Below are positions 25,048-31,055 of a stretch of 31,055 nucleotides of DNA, in pieces. How positions within the stretch are numbered: position 1 is the first letter of the stretch; every line of letters starts with the position of its first letter. Made by a program: the position numbers and the translations under genes. The stretch is from NCBI GenBank assembly GCA_902803685.1, contig CADCQR010000073.1, positions 1 to 31,055 on the forward strand, given 5' to 3'. Below the pieces are notes generated by a model. The model saw nothing but the letters and a program-made list of their open reading frames with translations. It was not told the origin of the DNA and did no database searches. Source of the DNA: an uncultured Erysipelotrichaceae bacterium. Lineage in GTDB: Bacteria; Bacillota_I; Bacilli_A; RF39; UBA660.

Positions 25048-26835
25048 TTAATCTAATTGTCGCTTGAACATCTTTTCTAATTCATATCTTGTGTATGTTA
25101 TTATTGTTGGTCGTCCATGCGGGCAAGTAAATGGATTTTCACACTTTCGTATATTGTCTAATATCCATTCTTGGTCTTCTTTGGATATGTAATCACCAGC
25201 CATAACACTCATACGGCAAGCAGTTGTTGCAGCAATACGCCAAACGAATTGATCAAAATCAAAATTACCCTTATCTGTTAAAATATCAATTATCTTTCTT
25301 ATAAGTTCTTCGGCTTTATCTTCTATTATCCAATTAGGATGTGTTCTAACAAGGATTGTATCAAAGCCAAAATCTTCGATTTTAAAGCCATATTCTTCTA
25401 ATAAATTAATGTGCTGTTTTAATAGAATCAATTCATCCTTTTTCATTTCTATTTTTATTGGTATCAATAAATCTATTATTATTGGTTTTTCTTTCATGGC
25501 TTTTAATATTTTCTCATAATTAATTCTTTCAGCAGCTGCATGCTGATCAATTAAGTACATTCCATCATCGTTTTCTGCGACTATATATGTAGCAAATAAT
25601 ACTGTCTTAGGATACATCTTCTTAATCCTATTATAATCTGTTTTAACATCAACTATTTCTTCTGGATTTATTGCAGAAAGCCGTTTTTCTATTTCAATTT
25701 GTTCTTCTTGCACTTCAAAGTCTAATTTAATTTCTTCATATTTTTGATTTTTTATTTCTTTTTCAGTTTGATAATCCGTTTCTTTTTCAATTATTTGATG
25801 TCTAACTTCATTTATGGCACGTACGTCTCTTGTTGAAGCATCAGGAATTAGTGATATTGCTTCTAATCTTCTTGTTATCATATCTACTAATAATGTTTTT
25901 AACGTATCCATTTTAGAAAATTTAATATCCATTTTTGTAGGATGAATATTTATATCTACTAAAATTGGATCTACATCTATATTTAATACAATTATTGGAT
26001 ACCTATCTTTATGAATATATGTATGGTAACACTCTATTATTGCTTTATTTAATTCATTGTTTTTAATTACTCTTCCATTTACTAGAGTAGTAATAGAATT
26101 TCTATTGCTTTTTGTAAGCTCTGGGAATGATACATATCCACTTATATAATAATCATCATTTTCTCCTTCTACAGGAATCATTTTTTTAGTTACTTCTACT
26201 CCATATATTTCGTAGATTACTTTTAATAAATCACCATTACCATCTGTTTGCATTAATATCTTATCATTATTACTTAGTGTAAATTTAATATTTGGATATG
26301 ATAAAGCCATTTTATTTACATAATCCACTATGTTCGCAAGTTCTGTATATAAATTTTTTAAATATTTTAATCTTACTGGAGTATTATAAAATAAATTTTG
26401 TACTTTTATTGTAGTACCCACTTGTAGGTCACATCTTTCTACCGTTAAATCTTTACCACCATTTATTTTTACTAGCGTTCCTACTTTCCCATCACTTGTT
26501 TTCAGCGTTACATTGGATACACTAGCGATAGATGGTAAAGCTTCACCTCTAAAACCTAATGATTCTATATAGAATAAATCATCTAGATTCTTTAGTTTAG
26601 ATGTAGCATGGCGAAGAAAAGCCATCTTAGCATCTTCTTCATCCATTCCAATTCCGTTATCAGTTACTTCTATTTCCTTTACACCTGAGTCCACAAGTTT
26701 AATTGATATTTCCGTTGCTTTAGCATCTATTGAGTTTTCTACTAGTTCCTTTACAACATTCATGCATTTTTCTACAACTTCTCCAGCCGCAATCTTGTTT
26801 GCAAGAACTTCATCCATTACTTGAATTTTACTCAT
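25048..26835 (-). CDS. mutL: DNA mismatch repair protein MutL
   Basis: Mismatch repair mediator that links MutS to strand removal. The 595-residue protein has the GHKL ATPase motifs ELVENSIDA, DNGIGMDEEDA and GFRGEALPSIASVS in residues 1-330. An acidic linker spans about 345-400. The C-terminal endonuclease domain carries DQHAAAERINYE (the DQHAxxExxxxE metal site), ACRMSV and CPHGRP. The nuclease site implies methyl-independent nicking, as in most Bacillota. AGGTGA lies before the ATG. No mutS is in the window. Confidence 0.97.
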   Translation of the reverse strand: MSKIQVMDEVLANKIAAGEVVEKCMNVVKELVENSIDAKATEISIKLVDSGVKEIEVTDNGIGMDEEDAKMAFLRHATSKLKNLDDLFYIESLGFRGEALPSIASVSNVTLKTSDGKVGTLVKINGGKDLTVERCDLQVGTTIKVQNLFYNTPVRLKYLKNLYTELANIVDYVNKMALSYPNIKFTLSNNDKILMQTDGNGDLLKVIYEIYGVEVTKKMIPVEGENDDYYISGYVSFPELTKSNRNSITTLVNGRVIKNNELNKAIIECYHTYIHKDRYPIIVLNIDVDPILVDINIHPTKMDIKFSKMDTLKTLLVDMITRRLEAISLIPDASTRDVRAINEVRHQIIEKETDYQTEKEIKNQKYEEIKLDFEVQEEQIEIEKRLSAINPEEIVDVKTDYNRIKKMYPKTVLFATYIVAENDDGMYLIDQHAAAERINYEKILKAMKEKPIIIDLLIPIKIEMKKDELILLKQHINLLEEYGFKIEDFGFDTILVRTHPNWIIEDKAEELIRKIIDILTDKGNFDFDQFVWRIAATTACRMSVMAGDYISKEDQEWILDNIRKCENPFTCPHGRPTIITYTRYELEKMFKRQLD

Positions 26836-26862
26836 TTTTCACCTACTACTTTCTAGTTAATA

Positions 26863-27282
26863 CTAAGAAAAAGTTTTTTGGTATGTTCCACTCGGACAAA
26901 TAACCTTAACTTTATATTCATAAATTGGAATGTCTTTTGCCTCCGAAGTCCTTTTTACTGTTACTACACTATTATCATTTGTGCATTTTTTATTTTTATC
27001 TTTTGGATCAAATAAAGTCTCAACGTACTGTTTATCAACTAAGCTGTTTACTTTTATATCTATAGAATCATCTTTCTTGATGATAATGACATCTTCCTTC
27101 ATCATATAATCTTTAGTGGCTTCATAGACTGATTTTAACATTGTTTCTTCTGATGCCTTTTGAGCCTTTGTTATATATTTTGTTACCGCTGGTACTGCTA
27201 TTGTTGTTAAAATACCCATAATTACAATTACTCCTAATAATTCAACCATTGTAAATCCTTTTTGATTTGTTTTTCTTTTCAT
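26863..27282 (-). CDS. Type IV pilin-like (ComGC-like) protein
   Basis: A 139-residue prepilin with a short basic leader and the processing site KGFTMVELLGVIVIMGIL, cleaved between Gly9 and Phe10, with the conserved Glu at mature position 5 (Glu14). A long hydrophobic helix follows. The C-terminal domain has two Cys (KKCTND and VICPSG) that could form a disulfide. It resembles ComGC and pseudopilins. No prepilin peptidase, assembly ATPase or other pilin is nearby; it sits 30 bases upstream of mutL and downstream of uvrC. AAGGTG lies before the ATG. Part in DNA uptake or surface pili is inference. Confidence 0.85.
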   Translation of the reverse strand: MKRKTNQKGFTMVELLGVIVIMGILTTIAVPAVTKYITKAQKASEETMLKSVYEATKDYMMKEDVIIIKKDDSIDIKVNSLVDKQYVETLFDPKDKNKKCTNDNSVVTVKRTSEAKDIPIYEYKVKVICPSGTYQKTFS

Positions 27283-27309
27283 AACACACCTTCTTACTCC
27301 TTAATTATA

Positions 27310-29073
27310 CTATATTTCTTTTAGATAAGTATAGAAACTTTCAGCAATATCTTCTGGTAATACAGTTTGCAATTCTTCTACACTTGCTTCTTTCATTTTC
27401 TTTAATGAGCCAAACTTCTTTAATAATTCTTTTCTTCTAACTTCTCCAATTCCCGGCGCCATATCCAAAATACTAGCAAGAGAACCTTTTGCTTTAATAT
27501 TTCTATGATAACTTATTGCATATCTATGTACTTCATCTTGGATTCTAGTCAAAAATAAGAATAAATTTGAATCTTTTGGTACATCTAATAATTCATAATT
27601 TTCATTCATTATATGACTAGTTCTATGTTTTGTATCTTTTACTAAACCAATTATTGGAATATTTAAACCTAATGAGTTAACTATCTCTTTAGCTACTTGA
27701 ATTTGAGTCATACCACCATCCATTACAATTAAATCGGGTTTAATTAGGTTTTCCATCAATACTTTATAGTATCTTCTATATAATACTTCTTTCATCGCTG
27801 ATAAATCATCTTTTACATCAGCACTTATTTTATATTTCCTATATTCATCTTTTAAAGGTAAGAAGTCATCAAATACTACCATACCGCCAACATAAAATGT
27901 TCCAAATAAATGAGAATTATCAAAAGCTTCCATTCTTGATACTTTATCAACTCCTAAAAGAGTTTTTAATTCATCAATAGCTTTAAATCTTTCTTGATCA
28001 TTTTTTTGTAAAGTCTCTTCTTGCAAATCTAGTTGTTCCTTTGCATTATCTAAGGCTAAATCCATTAGTTCTTTCATTTTACCTTTTTGTGGCTTAAATA
28101 CCTTTACATCAAAATAGCTACTTAAGAGTTCTTCATCTATGTCTAACGGGATATATAAAGCCTTAGGCATAATTACACCTTTTTCATAGAATTTAATTAT
28201 ATATTCTTCTGCATCTTCGACCGGATCATTTACTAGTTGTACTATTTCATTGTGTCTACCAAATAGCAATCCATCACGTATAAAAAATATTTCAATTGAT
28301 AAATAATTTTTATCTACATAGTAGTTTATTAAATCGAATGATTCATTATTATTAAGGTCTATCTTTTGCTTTTTAAGCGTAGTATCTATGTCATTTAGCA
28401 TTTCCCTTAATTCAATTGCCCTCTCATAATTCATTGATGCAGATGCTTTTTCCATCTCAATATTAATTTTTTCTACAACTTTTGACGAGTCTCCTTTCAA
28501 AAAGGAAATTATTTCTTTTTTTATTACTTCTATCTCATTATTGCCGATATCTTTTTTACAAAAACCTAAACATTCGTGTATATGATAATAAAGGCACAAT
28601 TCTTTTTCCAATCTTTCACATTTTCTAAGGGGATATAATCTATTTATTATATTTACTGTTTTTCTTGCCGCTGTAGCATTAGGAAATGGTCCATACAAGT
28701 AATTTTTTATTTTTCTTCTTTTAGTATTTCTAACTATTTTTACAACCGGATATTTCTCGTTTGTTAATTCTATATATGGATATGTCTTATCATCCCTTAA
28801 TAAGATATTGTATTTAGGATCATATTTTTTTATTAATGTAATTTCCAATATTAACGATTCCAATTCACTAGATGTTACTATATAGTCAAAATCATCTATA
28901 TCTTCTACTAACAATCGTGTTTTACCAGTAACGGTTCTTGTAAAATAGCTTCTCAGCCTTCTTTGAAGATTTTTTGCTTTACCAACATAAATAATAACAC
29001 CGTCTTTATTTTTCATTTGATAACTGCCTGGTTTTGTTGGTACAAGTGCCAATTTCTCTTTAAAGTTTTTCAT
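27310..29073 (-). CDS. uvrC: UvrABC system protein C
   Basis: Makes both cuts in nucleotide excision repair with UvrA and UvrB. The 587-residue protein has the GIY-YIG nuclease domain (SYQMKNKDGVIIYVGKAKNL, 18-37), the UVR motif (ASMNYERAIELREML, about 212-226), the RNase H-like second nuclease (MEAFDNSHLFG and LIVMDGG) and a C-terminal helix-hairpin-helix (MAPGIGEVRRKELLKKFG). Full length. AGGTGA lies 4 bases before the ATG. Confidence 0.97.
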   Translation of the reverse strand: MKNFKEKLALVPTKPGSYQMKNKDGVIIYVGKAKNLQRRLRSYFTRTVTGKTRLLVEDIDDFDYIVTSSELESLILEITLIKKYDPKYNILLRDDKTYPYIELTNEKYPVVKIVRNTKRRKIKNYLYGPFPNATAARKTVNIINRLYPLRKCERLEKELCLYYHIHECLGFCKKDIGNNEIEVIKKEIISFLKGDSSKVVEKINIEMEKASASMNYERAIELREMLNDIDTTLKKQKIDLNNNESFDLINYYVDKNYLSIEIFFIRDGLLFGRHNEIVQLVNDPVEDAEEYIIKFYEKGVIMPKALYIPLDIDEELLSSYFDVKVFKPQKGKMKELMDLALDNAKEQLDLQEETLQKNDQERFKAIDELKTLLGVDKVSRMEAFDNSHLFGTFYVGGMVVFDDFLPLKDEYRKYKISADVKDDLSAMKEVLYRRYYKVLMENLIKPDLIVMDGGMTQIQVAKEIVNSLGLNIPIIGLVKDTKHRTSHIMNENYELLDVPKDSNLFLFLTRIQDEVHRYAISYHRNIKAKGSLASILDMAPGIGEVRRKELLKKFGSLKKMKEASVEELQTVLPEDIAESFYTYLKEI

Positions 29074-29103
29074 TCTATCACCTATTAGAAAAAATAAATA
29101 TCA

Positions 29104-29313
29104 TTATTGATATTTATTCATTTGCTTCATCATTTGATTTATTTGTTTTTGATTTGGTTTTCTACCCATTTGTGACATTAAAGCTTTAATCATTTCTTCA
29201 TTAATCGGAGGATTATCTTTAATATATTTTTGCATAAAGTATTTTGCTATAAAAAAACCAATTACTGCTCCTATTACTATTCCAACAAGTAGTAACAAAA
29301 TATCATGTAACAC
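29104..29313 (-). CDS. UPF0154 membrane protein, YneF-like
   Basis: A 69-residue protein with one N-terminal membrane segment (3-25) and a cytoplasmic tail with PPINEEMIKALMSQMGRKPN and KQINQMMKQMN, the pattern of the UPF0154/YneF family. Function unknown. It starts at GTG 29313 with GGAG 8 bases upstream; another frame offers an ATG, but the family pattern fixes this one. It precedes uvrC by 30 bases and is likely co-transcribed. Confidence 0.93.
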   Translation of the reverse strand: MLHDILLLLVGIVIGAVIGFFIAKYFMQKYIKDNPPINEEMIKALMSQMGRKPNQKQINQMMKQMNKYQ

Positions 29314-29414
29314 AGTATCATCTCCTCTTCGTATTTATTTTAATATATTTGGATATCTTTTACAAGTTTTTTATATTCTTGATTGTATATAATGATTTGG
29401 TGGTTAAATACAAA

Positions 29415-29542
29415 AAGAGAAATCTTTAATAGAATTGTAAGTGGTTAAACTATACAAAGGAGATTTCTCATAAAAATGTTATACTACAAAATTATAAAAA
29501 ATTAATAAATAATTTAATCAAAGACTACTTTTCAAATAAAAT
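29415..29542 (+). repeat. Direct repeat, copy 1 (leader plus gene start)
   Basis: Aligns without gaps to 30640-30767, both 128 bases, with about 18 differences by eye. The first 60 bases are a leader with a stem over the ribosome binding site; the rest encodes the N-terminus of a shared protein family. Confidence 0.9.
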
Positions 29543-29632
29543 CGAAAATAGAAATCTTTATCTGATAAGAAAGCATTTTATAAAAGAGTGAAGATTTCAT
29601 ATATTATGCAGTTGAATACAGAGAAAGAGTAA
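29478..29632 (+). pseudogene. Broken paralogue of the gene at 30703
   Basis: In the frame of the right-hand copy this reads ILQNYKKLINNLIKDYFS and then diverges to a TGA at 29589-29591. The matching start codon is GTT rather than ATG. A second frame (to TAA 29630-29632) gives a plausible tail, KISYIMQLNTEKE, so the copy may have lost its middle by deletion with a frameshift. In the shared part four of seven codon changes are synonymous, so it diverged while still under selection. Confidence 0.65.
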
Positions 29633-29652
29633 TAATAATTACTCCTAAACTA

Positions 29653-30495
29653 TTACTTATTTTCATTATCATCCACATTATTATTTCCCATAATATTTAC
29701 AAGTTTTCTTACTTTTGGCAAATCCTGCTTACAAGCTATATACACATCACCATATAATAATCCATCTGAGTCATAAAGGTCTCTTTCAACGATAGTTATA
29801 TCGCCACATACATATCCTGGATTTGGATACGAAGATTCACAACTAACATTAACAGGATCAGCCTTTGCCAACAATAAATCCTTGGTATATTCAGCACAAC
29901 TGTCGGCACTATTCCTGGTTCTAGTGATTGGCTTACGTATATTGATATTCTCTTCTTCGGCAACAATATCTTCTACTTCGTCTGCAACTGGTTCTTTTTG
30001 CTGGTGCTCTAATGGACCATTACCACTTGTATCCATAGTAAATTCAGCAAAATTAAAATCATCTTCAGCATCAAAACTATAATCAGGGTCTAATTCTTGA
30101 GTACCATTTTTAATATCATTATAATGCCTTAAAATATTGGCTTGTGCTAACAACCTATCTCTCGTTCTTCCTCTATAAGATTTTTCAAGCAACGAAATAA
30201 AACGATTACTAGAAATAAAAGAATCTTTACGCATGGTGCAATCATCTATGTAAATCGAAACGACCTCAGCAAAGTCAGAATCATCTAATCCAAATTTATA
30301 TAATTCTTCTAAGACAATACACTTTATTTGTTCTATACACTCATCATGATCCATAAAATAACGTCCATATCTTTTTAAATTCAAAAATGATTGACAATAT
30401 TTTTCCCACACAATCAAAGCAACTCTATTTAAAAAATCATCTAAAGGATCGATGCTTTCGCTGTATTCATTTTCCTTACTTGTTATAACTTGCAT
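29653..30495 (-). CDS. Unrecognised acidic protein between two repeat copies
   Basis: A 280-residue protein with no signal or membrane segment. Residues 10-130 are helical and Cys-containing. Residues 135-195 are a very acidic, probably disordered linker (many Asp and Glu). Residues 200-270 contain a small, possibly beta-rich domain around YVCGDITIVERDLYD and DVYIACKQDLPKV. I know no family for it. ATG 30495 is chosen with GGAGGA 5 bases upstream; ATG 30519 has no such site. It has a good promoter of its own and is flanked on both sides by the 128-base direct repeats, so it may have come in with, or been inserted into, that duplicated locus. Confidence 0.75.
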   Translation of the reverse strand: MQVITSKENEYSESIDPLDDFLNRVALIVWEKYCQSFLNLKRYGRYFMDHDECIEQIKCIVLEELYKFGLDDSDFAEVVSIYIDDCTMRKDSFISSNRFISLLEKSYRGRTRDRLLAQANILRHYNDIKNGTQELDPDYSFDAEDDFNFAEFTMDTSGNGPLEHQQKEPVADEVEDIVAEEENINIRKPITRTRNSADSCAEYTKDLLLAKADPVNVSCESSYPNPGYVCGDITIVERDLYDSDGLLYGDVYIACKQDLPKVRKLVNIMGNNNVDDNENK

Positions 30496-30519
30496 AATAT
30501 TCCTCCAAATCGTACACAT

Positions 30520-30548
30520 ATTGTATTACAAATCAGCACACAATGCAA
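30520..30548 (-). promoter_or_regulatory. SigA-type promoter for the acidic-protein gene
   Basis: On the minus strand, -35 TTGCAT (30543-30548), 17-base spacer, -10 TACAAT (30520-30525), 25 bases before ATG 30495. Confidence 0.7.
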
Positions 30549-30639
30549 TAGAAAGTAATCTTAAATAAAGTAAAATAGTTTTGTTATTCCAGACATAAAT
30601 GAAGCCCCTCATGATAAACCTTAATTAAACATACACACT

Positions 30640-30767
30640 AAGAGAAATCTCTGTTAAAATTGTAAGCGACAAAACTATACAAAGGAGATTTCTCATATAA
30701 ATATGATACTACAAAACTATGAAAATTTAATAACTAATTTAATTAAAGATTACTTTTCTAATAAAAT
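30640..30767 (+). repeat. Direct repeat, copy 2 (leader plus gene start)
   Basis: Second copy of the 128-base unit at 29415-29542, same orientation and about 1.2 kb apart. It leads into the intact frame at 30703. Confidence 0.9.
30642..30694 (+). promoter_or_regulatory. Leader stem-loop covering the ribosome binding site
   Basis: GAGAAATCTC (30642-30651) pairs perfectly with GAGATTTCTC (30685-30694) around a 33-base loop. The right arm contains the GAG of AAAGGAG, so the folded leader would hide the ribosome binding site. In the left-hand copy the same stem forms with the last C-G pair changed to U-G. The loop ends in a fully conserved stretch, ACTATACAAAG. Confidence 0.6.
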
Positions 30768-31055
30768 AATTGAAGAAAACTTCTTGAAGTCTTTGAGGGA
30801 ATTGCCAACTTACCAAAAAGAGTTATCATTAGAAGAAAAATTATTGACTCAAACATACTGCACTGATGGAGAAATATTAGACAGAGTAATAAAATTGCAT
30901 GGAGCAGATGCTGAAGATTATTTGGGAAAGATGCTTTCTACTCACGGCCAACTCTATATGGAAAATTATGATTTAGTATTAATGGAAAGATTAGCGCAAT
31001 TAAAATCAATATCAAGACTGCTTCATTCATTGCAAGGTTTGGATGTAAATCTAAA
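30703..31055 (+). CDS. Unrecognised helical protein, C-terminus beyond window
   Basis: Open frame of 117 codons running off the right edge, starting MILQNYENLITNLIKDYF. All visible parts are helical and charged, with no signal or membrane segment. ATG 30703 is 15 bases from the AAAGGAG, longer than normal, and the ATG is not kept in the broken copy, so the true start or mode of initiation is uncertain. It has a broken paralogue at 29478-29632, which suggests a small multicopy family. I cannot name a family from this part. Confidence 0.7.
   Translation, partial: MILQNYENLITNLIKDYFSNKIIEENFLKSLRELPTYQKELSLEEKLLTQTYCTDGEILDRVIKLHGADAEDYLGKMLSTHGQLYMENYDLVLMERLAQLKSISRLLHSLQGLDVNL

Larger units (their letters stand above)
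29314..29652. other. Gene-poor stretch holding a decayed gene copy
   Basis: 339 bases without an intact gene. The right two-thirds (29415-29632) is a diverged, broken copy of the gene start seen at 30640-30767. The left part is plain AT-rich sequence, probably with promoter sites for the yneF-uvrC unit that I cannot define well. Confidence 0.6.

Noticed and set aside
1418..30495. Genetic code 4 (TGA read as Trp)
   Set aside because: The genes are full length without in-frame TGA, and Trp codons checked are TGG, so recoding is not supported here.
29415..30767. Terminal repeats of an insertion sequence or MITE
   Set aside because: The two 128-base units are in the same direction, encode protein with mostly silent changes, and no transposase or target-site duplication is visible. 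The leader inverted repeat is better read as an mRNA stem, though a mobile origin is not excluded.

Overview
The window looks like chromosome from a very AT-rich Gram-positive bacterium of the Bacillota. Three things point there: the low GC, the strong AGGAGGTGAT-type ribosome binding sites, and the neighbourhood rpsT / gpr / spoIIP, which is also found in Bacillus. The presence of gpr and spoIIP implies a sporulating lineage or one with sporulating ancestry. The DUF285 surface repeats, many exported zinc-ribbon proteins and compact housekeeping genes recall uncultured gut lineages near Erysipelotrichia/RF39/Mollicutes; that placement is inference. All 27 complete genes I read end in TAA (22) or TAG (5), none in TGA, and Trp is TGG where I checked.

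Layout. 1-1771 (minus) holds a two-gene secreted-effector-like locus: a small helical protein and a long protein with an N-terminal helical region, a Gly/Ala-rich segment and Pro/Glu repeats that run off the left edge. 1972-9214 (minus) is a cell-surface block: a class B-like sortase lacking its usual arginine, three proteins with an N-terminal zinc ribbon, one membrane segment and an exterior domain (one a C11 clostripain-type peptidase), and a DUF285/BspA-like surface protein. 9432-11687 (minus) encodes the most unusual protein: eight tandem helix-turn-helix-like repeats fused to a sigma-70-like C-terminus.

11827-16000 (minus) holds cysE, a histidine phosphatase, tRNA-Arg(CCU), an RNase J paralogue with half of its metal site lost, and rnc. 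16076-17171 (plus) holds yidD overlapped by a ZnuA-like lipoprotein without metal ligands. 17248-20542 (minus) is an operon of three unrecognised genes, one with a run of eight C. 20605-22603 (minus) is gpr, spoIIP and a coupled small membrane protein. rpsT and a membrane-anchored transglutaminase-like protein follow on plus.

24148-29313 (minus) is a repair/processing run: yneF-like, uvrC, an orphan pilin, mutL, miaA. The right edge carries an unrecognised acidic protein between two diverged copies of one gene start. Both copies keep the same 5' leader, in which a 10-bp stem covers the ribosome binding site; the left copy is broken and the right copy runs off the window.

Best candidates for something undescribed: the repeat-HTH/sigma fusion, the paralogous genes with the conserved leader stem, the left-edge effector locus, and the zinc-ribbon export block.
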